A program made the translations under genes and the position numbers. DNA of 44,065 nucleotides from Candidatus Omnitrophota bacterium (lineage in GTDB: Bacteria > Omnitrophota > Omnitrophia > Omnitrophales > JACQQS01): contig JACQQS010000042.1 of the NCBI GenBank assembly GCA_016206925.1, positions 1 to 44,065 of the forward strand, read 5' to 3'. Shown here in pieces: positions 25,503-33,314 of the stretch. The notes under the pieces are model-generated. The model ran no database searches. It was not told where the DNA came from and worked only from the letters and a program-made list of their open reading frames with translations. The number at the start of each line of letters is the position of its first letter. The first letter of the stretch is position 1.

Positions 25503-26706
25503 AGACACCTTTTCCGTGCTGCCGCCCGAGCCGCTCCCGCCCGCAAAACCAAAGCGGGGAAAAATTCTCGCCTGGGCGCTCATTATTCTGATGGCCGGCG
25601 CTAGCGCGTATTTTACAAGGGATTATTATCTTCCGAAGCTCTTCCCGGCGAAAGCGGATCGAGAGAAGCCTCCCACAGCCGAAAAAGCCCCAAAAGAAGA
25701 ACCAAAAGTACCGATCAAAACGTTTAAGGTCGGCCGCTTTAACTATGAAGATTCTCTGAATGCTCTTGGGACTATCAAAGGCGCGATCGAATTTAAGCTG
25801 AGTTTTGAGATTCCCGGCGTCATCAACTCAATCAATTATCGTGAGGGAGAGCGTTACGAGGAAGGCGCGCTCCTTGTTTCCCTCAAGCAAGATGATGTAC
25901 TCCTCCGGCTTCAGAAATCGCAGGCACAGTTGAAAAAGGCGGAGACGTCGGTTGCCCTCGCAAAAGAGAAATTGAACGAGCATGAGAAGCTTTTTGAAAT
26001 CGGCGCCATTCCAAAAACAACATTGGACAAAGTAAAGCTTGAAGTCGAATCAGCGGAATACGACCTTGAGGCGGCGCAGCTTGAGGTCAAGGCAAACGAA
26101 AGCGTTCTCGAGAAATCAAATCTTTACGCTCCGACCGACGGAATGATCGGAGAATTGCTTGTGGAAGAAGGGGAAAACATCACGCCCAATACGCTTTTGG
26201 GATCGCATGTACAAGTGGATTATGTCGAAGCAGAGTTTGGCATTGTCGAGCGGGACGTTTCAAGGATACAGCTGGGTCTTAAAGCGCGCATATACGTCGA
26301 TGCCTATCCCGACAAGGTGTTTGAGGGCGTGGTTGACAACATTCAGCCCATCGTTACCGGAACCAGCCGCACAGCGACTGCTCGTATTCGCATCGAAAAT
26401 CCGGAAGGGCAACTCCTGCCCGGCATGTTTGCGCGTATCCGCATAGTCCTTTTCAGCAAGCAAAATACGATTGTCGTTCCCACGGAAGCCGTGCAGGGCG
26501 GAGAAGATGACACCTGGATATTTGCTGTGGACGAAGTTACCGAACTGATCTCGAAGAGGCCTATTCAAGTGGGCTATGAAAGGCCCGACTATGTACAGGT
26601 TGATGTCGGTCTTGAAGAAGGCGAGCTTGTGGCCATGAGCGGGTTCGACCGGCTTGAAGAAGGGACGAAAGTTCGTGTCATCGAAAAACAAGAAGCGGAA
26701 TTGTGA
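25495..26706 (+). CDS. RND periplasmic adaptor (membrane fusion protein)
   Basis: The 403-residue protein has an N-terminal membrane anchor (about 23-40) after a proline-rich cytoplasmic tail. A lipoyl half (FKLSFEIPGVINSINYREGERYEEGALLVSL) is followed by a coiled-coil hairpin (about 140-205), the second lipoyl half (NLYAPTDGMIGELLVEEGE) and a beta-barrel domain with GVVDNIQPIV, SRTATARIRI and LLPGMFARIRI. This is the HlyD/AcrA order. It links the TolC-like channel to the RND pumps. A single adaptor serves two pump genes. Confidence 0.92.
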   Translation: MPEDTFSVLPPEPLPPAKPKRGKILAWALIILMAGASAYFTRDYYLPKLFPAKADREKPPTAEKAPKEEPKVPIKTFKVGRFNYEDSLNALGTIKGAIEFKLSFEIPGVINSINYREGERYEEGALLVSLKQDDVLLRLQKSQAQLKKAETSVALAKEKLNEHEKLFEIGAIPKTTLDKVKLEVESAEYDLEAAQLEVKANESVLEKSNLYAPTDGMIGELLVEEGENITPNTLLGSHVQVDYVEAEFGIVERDVSRIQLGLKARIYVDAYPDKVFEGVVDNIQPIVTGTSRTATARIRIENPEGQLLPGMFARIRIVLFSKQNTIVVPTEAVQGGEDDTWIFAVDEVTELISKRPIQVGYERPDYVQVDVGLEEGELVAMSGFDRLEEGTKVRVIEKQEAEL

Positions 26707-26715
26707 GGCGCACCA

Positions 26716-29700
26716 TTGAGTTTACCGTCATTTTCCGCAAAACGTCCAGTCACGATCGTAATGGTTTATCTGGGCGTCGTATTATTAGGCTTGATCGGCC
26801 TTAGCCGCCTCCACCTAGATTTATTTCCTCCGATTACATTTCCCGAAGTCACCATTGTCACAACGTATTTCAATGCCGCTCCGGAGGAAATCGAAACGCT
26901 TGTCACCAAACCGCTCGAGGAAACCGTAAGTTCCGTAAACGGCCTTCGATCGATCCGCTCCGATTCCCAGGAAGGAAAAAGCATCATTCACGTCGGATTT
27001 GATTGGGGTATCGACGTTGATTTTGCCGCGCTGGCGGTTCGCGAGAAAATCGATCTTGTAAAAGACAAGCTGCCGCGGGACGCATCCGAACCGGTCGTTG
27101 TAAAGTTCGACCCGCTTGCCCAGCCCGTGATGCTCCTTTCGCTGACTGGCAAAGGCTCTCTGGTAAGCTTAAAAGATCTTGCCGTAACGACCATAAAAGA
27201 TGTGCTTGAGAAAACCGAAGGAGTTGCTTCCGCCACGGTATCCGGCGGACTCGATCGTGAAATTTTAATCGAAGTAGACCAAGGCCGGCTTTATGCTTCG
27301 GGCCTTTCGATCCTGGCGTTGACGGAATCGCTCGAGCGCACCAACCTATCTTACCCGGCCGGCACGATCAAAAAGGGCCTTTATGAGCATTTGATACGAA
27401 CCATCGGTGAGTTTGAAACGCTTGAAGATATTTCATTCTCCGTTGCGGGAACGGACAGAAGCGACCGTATTTATGTTCCTCAGGGCGGATTCGTCGAACG
27501 CGCGAAATTCGGTCCGCGTGACACCATCGAGTCCAAGCGGCTGGAGCAGGAGAAAGAACGGCCAAAGAAACGTTTGATTTTGTTCAAGGATGTCGCTACG
27601 GTCAAAGACAGCATCAAGGAGCAGGAAAGCATTTCCCGTTACGACGGCAGAGAAAACATCACGATCGCCATTCAAAAACAGGCCGGCCAGAATAACGTGA
27701 ACATCGCTAGGGAGATCCGCGAAACGCTGAAAAAGCTCGAAGAGGAACTCAGGCTTCGCGAAGCGCATATTGAAATTGTCCTCGACAGCTCGGTATTTAT
27801 CAAAGATGCGATTTCATTTGTCGCAGACGCGGCGTGGCAGGGCGCGCTGCTTGCATTTGTGACTCTCCTTTTTTTCCTCAGAAGTTTTACCACCGCGCTG
27901 ATCGTTACGCTGGCCATCCCCATTTCCATTTTGGGTGTGTTCTTTCTTATGTTTCTGCGCGGCATCACCATCAACATCATGTCCCTCGGAGGCTTGGCGC
28001 TCGGCGCCGGCATGATGGTGGACCAAGGCATTGTCGTTATTGATAACATCTTCAGGCACCGGGAGCGCGGCGCCCACCACTTCGAAGCCGCTGTAAAAGG
28101 AACCGAAGAAGTTCTTTGGCCGGTTTTTTCATCCACCCTCACGGCGATCGCCGTATTTTTCCCGCTCATCCTGTTTGTGCCGGGCGTACCGGGGCAAATA
28201 TTCGGCGATTTGGCCTGGACCGTCATCCTCGCGCAGGCGGTCTCACTGATTGTTTCTGTTACGCTGGAACCCATGCTTGCCGTTTACATTAAAACGGAGC
28301 GTAAAGCGGCGTTCGAAGGCAAAGGGTCCGCCGCCCGGCTCGAGCGATTTTTTGGGCCGGGTAAAGTAGGAACCGCCATTGCTTTTATCCTTCTCAGCAC
28401 CACCGTTTTATTTGCCATGTCGCTCGGTGTTTTCGGACAATTAAATCGCGAAGTGCTGCCAAAAGTCGATCAAGGAACATTCCTCATGAATGTTGAACTG
28501 CCTGTAGGCGCAAAGCTTGAGGCCACGGATCAAATTGTAAAATCGGTCGAAGACACGCTCGTCAAAATCCCTGAATTGGCACACCGCAACGTTACCATCG
28601 GCGCTTCAAAAGAGGAAAGCGCGGCCGGTGTGGTGGAAGTTGAAACAAGGGGATCGCACCAGGCGCAAATTGCTGTAACTTTACGCGATGATCGGGATCG
28701 TACCACGGTTGAGGTGGTTGATGACCTCCGCCGCCAGATCAGCCGGCTCGATCTCGGGGCCGCGCGGATTGACTTTGTCCTGCAGGAAAGACAGTTTGAG
28801 GTTGTCGGGGGCGCCCAGCCCGTTCAAATAGAAGTTCAAGGCTACGATTTCGACATGCTCAGGAAGCTGGTTCAAAATGCAAAAGATGCCGTTCGAAAAA
28901 TTCCCGGTGTTTTTAATGTTGTTGATGATGAGCCAGCGCCTTCCCCCGAGACAAAAATTGATATCGATAAGCGCAAGGCGGCGCTTTTCGGGATATCCGC
29001 TTTGGATATCGCCATTGCAACGCGCACGGCCGTTGACGGGGACGTTCCCTCCAAATTCCGGGAAAAAGGCCGCGAAATCGATATTCGTGTGCGTCTGAGG
29101 GAAGAAGACCGGCAGAATACGGAAAAACTTCAAAACCTTCTCATTCATTCCGAGCCGTTTGAAATTGAAGTACCCATCAAAGAAATGGCGGCGATCACAC
29201 AGGGACTCGGGCCCAGCGAAGTTCGCCACCGCGATCAGCAGCGAACCGTCATGGTCCAGGCGGGCGTCCTGCCGGGACATGAGAAAAACGCGGTGCTTTC
29301 TGCCGTAGCAGATACCATTCGATCGTTGGATGTTCCCGAAGGCTTCGCGGTTACCCTTGCCGGAGAAGCCCAGGAGATTCAGGAATCTTTTTCCCGGGTT
29401 CTTTTCGCCCTGGTGCTTTCGCTCATCTTGGTCTATATGATCATGGCCGCACAATTTGAGTCTTTCCTGCATCCTTTCGTGATCATGCTTACCGTGCCGC
29501 TTGGTTTAATCGGCGTTTCGTTTGCGCTGCTCGTCACGAAGACTTCACTGAATCTCGTTTCACTGCTGGGTATCATTTTGCTGGGCGGAATTGTCGTCAA
29601 CAACGGTATCGTTCTTATCGACTTCATCAACGCGAGCCGCCGGGACGGAAAGTCAATCGTGCACGCGTGTATCGAGTCCGTGCAAGTGCGTACGCGGCCG

Positions 29701-29895
29701 CTTCTTATGAGCGCCTTTGGAAACATCATCGGTCTTTTCCCGCTGGCGCTGGGACTTGGAAAAGGCTCGGAACTTATGTCGCCCCTGGCCATCGCAGTTA
29801 TGGGCGGCCTCATCTCGTCTTTTTTTCTCACGCTGTTCGTAGTACCGGCTCTTTACGTTCTGTTCGAAGGATTGATTTCTAAAATCCGCAGGTGA
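26716..29895 (+). CDS. RND efflux pump, HAE1-type subunit 1
   Basis: The 1059-residue inner-membrane pump starts with TTG 26716, with GAGG at 26705-26708 seven bases upstream, giving the conserved N-terminus LPSFSAKRPVTIVMVYLG. Twelve membrane segments and two large periplasmic loops are present. The TM4 proton site has Asp436 but Gln437 (GMMVDQGIVV), where AcrB has Asp-Asp. TM10 has Asn962-Asn963 (VVNNGIVLID) where AcrB has Lys940. Such residues occur in many HAE1 pumps of other phyla. An insert of about 50 charged residues (about 250-300) lies in the first loop. The substrate is unknown. Confidence 0.93.
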   Translation: MSLPSFSAKRPVTIVMVYLGVVLLGLIGLSRLHLDLFPPITFPEVTIVTTYFNAAPEEIETLVTKPLEETVSSVNGLRSIRSDSQEGKSIIHVGFDWGIDVDFAALAVREKIDLVKDKLPRDASEPVVVKFDPLAQPVMLLSLTGKGSLVSLKDLAVTTIKDVLEKTEGVASATVSGGLDREILIEVDQGRLYASGLSILALTESLERTNLSYPAGTIKKGLYEHLIRTIGEFETLEDISFSVAGTDRSDRIYVPQGGFVERAKFGPRDTIESKRLEQEKERPKKRLILFKDVATVKDSIKEQESISRYDGRENITIAIQKQAGQNNVNIAREIRETLKKLEEELRLREAHIEIVLDSSVFIKDAISFVADAAWQGALLAFVTLLFFLRSFTTALIVTLAIPISILGVFFLMFLRGITINIMSLGGLALGAGMMVDQGIVVIDNIFRHRERGAHHFEAAVKGTEEVLWPVFSSTLTAIAVFFPLILFVPGVPGQIFGDLAWTVILAQAVSLIVSVTLEPMLAVYIKTERKAAFEGKGSAARLERFFGPGKVGTAIAFILLSTTVLFAMSLGVFGQLNREVLPKVDQGTFLMNVELPVGAKLEATDQIVKSVEDTLVKIPELAHRNVTIGASKEESAAGVVEVETRGSHQAQIAVTLRDDRDRTTVEVVDDLRRQISRLDLGAARIDFVLQERQFEVVGGAQPVQIEVQGYDFDMLRKLVQNAKDAVRKIPGVFNVVDDEPAPSPETKIDIDKRKAALFGISALDIAIATRTAVDGDVPSKFREKGREIDIRVRLREEDRQNTEKLQNLLIHSEPFEIEVPIKEMAAITQGLGPSEVRHRDQQRTVMVQAGVLPGHEKNAVLSAVADTIRSLDVPEGFAVTLAGEAQEIQESFSRVLFALVLSLILVYMIMAAQFESFLHPFVIMLTVPLGLIGVSFALLVTKTSLNLVSLLGIILLGGIVVNNGIVLIDFINASRRDGKSIVHACIESVQVRTRPLLMSAFGNIIGLFPLALGLGKGSELMSPLAIAVMGGLISSFFLTLFVVPALYVLFEGLISKIRR

Positions 29896-29902
29896 AGCAC
29901 AG

Positions 29903-32900
29903 ATGGGTTTGCCGAATTTCTCCGTAAAACGCCCCGTCACCATTTTGATGATTACCATAGCCGCGCTGCTTTTGGGACTCATCTCGCTTACGCGGCTTCC
30001 CATAGAACTTTATCAGGATCTGGGCCGAGGTATCATCAGCATCGTCCTCCGCGTACGCGGCGGGTTGTCACCTCAAGATGTCGAGCGCATGGTGACGCGC
30101 CCGGTTGAAGAAGCCGTGGCAAGCGTACAGCGTCTGCGCCGGCTTTATTCCAACACGCGGGAAGGGGAAGCGCGCGTCACACTCGAGTACGAGCCCGGTA
30201 CGGATATGGATTTTGCGGCGCTGGAAGTTCGCGAGAAGTTTTCAGCGGTACAGGGACATCTCCCAAAAGAACTGGAGCGGCCCGTCCTGGCCAACTACAA
30301 AGAAAGCGACTCTGCGATTCTGGTTTATTCGGTTTCCTCCTCTTCGCTTACCCCCGAGCAAATACGCGAAATTGTGGAAAAGAAACTCAAACCAAAATTA
30401 GCTCGAGCCAACGGCGTAGCCAGCGTCGATATTTTCGGCGGCCGCGAGCGTAAAATTCTTGTTGAGCTGGACCGTGATAAGCTGTTTGCGCAAGGCATTT
30501 CAGTCGAGAAGGTTATGGAAGTTTTGAGCATCAGTAATATCAGTCTTCTCGCAGGGAATGTCTCGGCGGGAGATACCGATCTGCTTGTGCGCACGCGCGG
30601 GGAATTTGAAACCGTTGAGGCTATCAGCGAAATCGGAATTGCCAGCACACCGCAAGGCTCTATTATCCCATTGAAAGAAGTTGCCACCATCAAGGATGCT
30701 TATCTGGAACCGGAAGATTATTCGCGGTTAAATCTGGATCTGAACGTTTCGATTCAAATTAAGAAAACAAGTACTGCGAATACCATTGCCGTTACCCGGC
30801 AGGTCACCAATATTATCGAAAATTTTAAAAACACCACTTCGGATGATTTGGTCATCATTGAAATTGCCAACCGGGGAAAAGTAATTGCGCGCGCCATCAA
30901 TGAAGTCAAAGATGCGCTTTACAGCGGGGCGGCACTGACCGCGCTCATCTTTTTGATTTTCTTAAAGCAGTGGCGTTTGGCGGCCGTTGTTTGTATTTCA
31001 ATTCCGGCGTCCGTCATCATTACATTCGCGTTCATGGATCTGTTCGGCATTTCGATTAACATTATGACGCTGAGCGGACTTTCGCTGGCCATCGGCAATA
31101 TCGTTGACTCTTCCGTGGTCATTCTTGAAAACATGACGAAAAAACGGGAAGAGGGCAACGCCGCGCGCGAATCGATCGTGAGCGGCGCCGAAGAAATGTG
31201 GAAGCCCATGCTGGCTTCCACGCTCACATCCATTGCCGTATTTATTCCAATCATATTTATTGACAAGGAGATACAGCTCATCTATCAGGGTCTCGCATTC
31301 ACGGTTTCCGTGTCGCTTCTGCTCTCCCTAGCGGTTTCTGTAATGCTCGTTCCCATGCTGGTGGACCGGCTTCGGCTGATCGAGCAAATCAAAAAAACAA
31401 AAGGCGAACTTTACAGCAGCCGCAGTTATCGGTTTTACGAAGGGCTTCTCAAATGGACAAATGCTAGGCGATACCTCGCTGTTCCGCTCGTACTGCTTTT
31501 CTTTGCTTTTGCCACGTATGGTCTTATGCAACTGGACATCGATTCTCCAAAAACGCTTGAAGAAAATGAATTTGCCTGTATTGTTTTTCCCATTGCGGGC
31601 GCCAATCTCGAAGCCAATGACGAGGTGACCAAAAAAGTCGAGGACATCATCCTGGCATTTCCGGAGGTCACCACCGTTTCTGCAACGGTGCGCCGGGACG
31701 ATATTCGGATATTTGTCCGTCTGGTGCCCCGTAAAGAACGCGACCGATCGAAAGATGAAATCATGAAATTGGTGAAAGAGCAGGCGTCGGAGGCCATTAA
31801 ATCCGTGCATCAGGATTATTCTCTGATCATCGACGAAGGTGTGAACACGGAAGACGCCAGCCGAATTGTGATCAATATTTACGGCATTGAAAATTCCACG
31901 CTGGAGGAGCTAGCGCACAAAATTGCCCAATCCATCGGCGACATTCCGGGCATTACCAATATGGTCATGACCGATTTGCGCAAGCGTCCTGAATACGATC
32001 TAGTCGTGGATCATGCCCGCGCGGCGTTCTACGGTCTAACCGTGCGGGAAATTGCAGACTCGGTTCACGCCCAAGTGCGCGGCATGCGCCCGACACTTTT
32101 TCATGAAAAGAAGGAGGGAATGGAAGTCGAGACCATCACACGGCTTCAGCCCATTTATCGGCAGAAAATTGAGGACCTCAAACGACTTATTATTCATGCG
32201 CCCGACGGTACCCCCGTCATGCTTGAACAGGTCGCCACATTTCAGCCGAGTTACGGCCCCCAAATTATTGACCGCATAAACAAGCGCCGTTATGTCTTTC
32301 TCAAGGCGGACATTACGCGGGGCGCTATGGAAACGATCGGAGAGCAAATCCGGAAAAAAATCCGCGCGATCGAATTCCCGAAAGATTACTCGTGGGCCTT
32401 TGGCGGCGATTATGAAAAGCTGATCAAGAGTAAGGCTCAACTCAGCATCGCAATCATAATCACCATTGCGCTGGTCTACATGATTCTCGCGTCCATGTTT
32501 CAGTCCTATACGGAGCCCTTTATCATTATGTTGACCGTTCCTCTGGCCATGATCGGCGTGTATTTGGCCCTGATTCTCACGAAACGTCCTTTAAGTCAGC
32601 CGGTTTTTATCGGGATGATCATGCTTTGCGGAATGGCGGTGAACACAGGGATTATTCTTTTAGATCAGACGAACATTCTCCGGCAGGAAGGTTTTGAACC
32701 AGCACAGGCGGTCGTAAGCGCCGCCAAGAGCCGTCTGCGGCCGATCTTGATGACATCCATTTCAACGGTTGTTGGATTTCTTCCTCTCGCACTCAATCTC
32801 GGCGAATCGTCAGAACTCTGGGCCCCTTTGGCGGTGATTGTAATCGGCGGCACGATTACCTCAACCATCCTCATGCTCTTTTTCGTTCCAAACATCTATT

Positions 32901-32950
32901 TAATTTTCAACGATTTTGCCGCCAGAATTTCCGCTTTACGCCGAACTTGA
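29903..32950 (+). CDS. RND efflux pump, HAE1-type subunit 2
   Basis: The 1015-residue pump begins LPNFSVKRPVTILMITI, seven bases after the first pump gene. Overall layout is the same, but the sequences are clearly divergent, so this is not a recent duplication. TM4 has Asp402 and Ser403 (IVDSSVVILEN), and TM10 has Asn914 (AVNTGIILLD). The pair may form a mixed trimer in the way MdtB and MdtC do, or two separate pumps sharing one adaptor and channel. The operon ends here; 364 bases without a gene follow. Confidence 0.93.
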   Translation: MGLPNFSVKRPVTILMITIAALLLGLISLTRLPIELYQDLGRGIISIVLRVRGGLSPQDVERMVTRPVEEAVASVQRLRRLYSNTREGEARVTLEYEPGTDMDFAALEVREKFSAVQGHLPKELERPVLANYKESDSAILVYSVSSSSLTPEQIREIVEKKLKPKLARANGVASVDIFGGRERKILVELDRDKLFAQGISVEKVMEVLSISNISLLAGNVSAGDTDLLVRTRGEFETVEAISEIGIASTPQGSIIPLKEVATIKDAYLEPEDYSRLNLDLNVSIQIKKTSTANTIAVTRQVTNIIENFKNTTSDDLVIIEIANRGKVIARAINEVKDALYSGAALTALIFLIFLKQWRLAAVVCISIPASVIITFAFMDLFGISINIMTLSGLSLAIGNIVDSSVVILENMTKKREEGNAARESIVSGAEEMWKPMLASTLTSIAVFIPIIFIDKEIQLIYQGLAFTVSVSLLLSLAVSVMLVPMLVDRLRLIEQIKKTKGELYSSRSYRFYEGLLKWTNARRYLAVPLVLLFFAFATYGLMQLDIDSPKTLEENEFACIVFPIAGANLEANDEVTKKVEDIILAFPEVTTVSATVRRDDIRIFVRLVPRKERDRSKDEIMKLVKEQASEAIKSVHQDYSLIIDEGVNTEDASRIVINIYGIENSTLEELAHKIAQSIGDIPGITNMVMTDLRKRPEYDLVVDHARAAFYGLTVREIADSVHAQVRGMRPTLFHEKKEGMEVETITRLQPIYRQKIEDLKRLIIHAPDGTPVMLEQVATFQPSYGPQIIDRINKRRYVFLKADITRGAMETIGEQIRKKIRAIEFPKDYSWAFGGDYEKLIKSKAQLSIAIIITIALVYMILASMFQSYTEPFIIMLTVPLAMIGVYLALILTKRPLSQPVFIGMIMLCGMAVNTGIILLDQTNILRQEGFEPAQAVVSAAKSRLRPILMTSISTVVGFLPLALNLGESSELWAPLAVIVIGGTITSTILMLFFVPNIYLIFNDFAARISALRRT

Positions 32951-33014
32951 TGGCCTATTTCCCGCCCTATTCCGAATGATCTTAAGGGGACAAATACCTT
33001 GTAGCGACTTAAAC

Positions 33015-33040
33015 CAATTTCCACGACGTCGTGGAAATTG
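33015..33040. repeat. 26-base perfect palindrome in the intergenic region
   Basis: CAATTTCCACGAC at 33015-33027 is followed directly by its reverse complement, GTCGTGGAAATTG, at 33028-33040, with no loop. GGGGACAAATACCTT at about 32985-33000 precedes it and resembles ends of REP-type elements. The palindrome lies about 65 bases after the pump stop codon. No T-run follows, so a classical terminator is unlikely. An operator or mobile repeat remnant is possible. The rest of 32951-33148 shows nothing recognisable. Confidence 0.7.
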
Positions 33041-33148
33041 ACTTTAATCTCATAAAAAGGCGAGAATCTTACCTAAAAAATCGTTTTAACCCATTCATTT
33101 CAATGATGATATGCATTTCAATTTTTAGCACTATCTCTTATCGGTCGT

Positions 33149-33177
33149 TTGACTTGGTATATTAAATACGCTATACT
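33149..33177 (+). promoter_or_regulatory. Sigma-70-type promoter of the giant gene
   Basis: TTGACT at 33149-33154 and TATACT at 33172-33177 are exactly 17 bases apart, giving one of the best promoters of the window. Transcription would start near 33184, leaving a leader of about 130 bases before the ATG at 33315. Confidence 0.78.
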
Positions 33178-33196
33178 TTCAATAAATTTCCTATAG

Positions 33197-33265
33197 TGCA
33201 ACTTCGCTGGAGCGCAGAAAGTTGCAGTAAAAAGGCTACCCGAATATTCGGGCGGCTTTTATTTT
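33197..33265 (+). promoter_or_regulatory. Structured leader with terminator-like hairpin (possible attenuator or riboswitch)
   Basis: TGCAACTT (33197-33204) pairs with AAGTTGCA (33219-33226). Inside, CGC and GCG close a TGGA tetraloop, leaving CAGA as a bulge. A second hairpin follows: AAAGGCTACCCG (33231-33242) with CGGGCGGCTTTT (33249-33260), centred on the palindrome CCCGAATATTCGGG, then ATTTT. The second structure looks like a rho-independent terminator placed before the coding region. I do not recognise a known riboswitch class in it. Confidence 0.55.
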
Positions 33266-33314
33266 CGGCGGAAACTAAAGGTTTTAAAAATCTATTTTCT
33301 AAAAGGTTTAGCTG

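Noticed and set aside
28681-29472. Minus-strand open frame of 263 codons opposite the first RND gene
   Set aside because: A shadow of codon bias in a confirmed pump gene; no family features.
33197-33265. Structured leader as a cyclic di-GMP, preQ1, fluoride or guanidine riboswitch
   Set aside because: None of the conserved core sequences I know for these classes is present.
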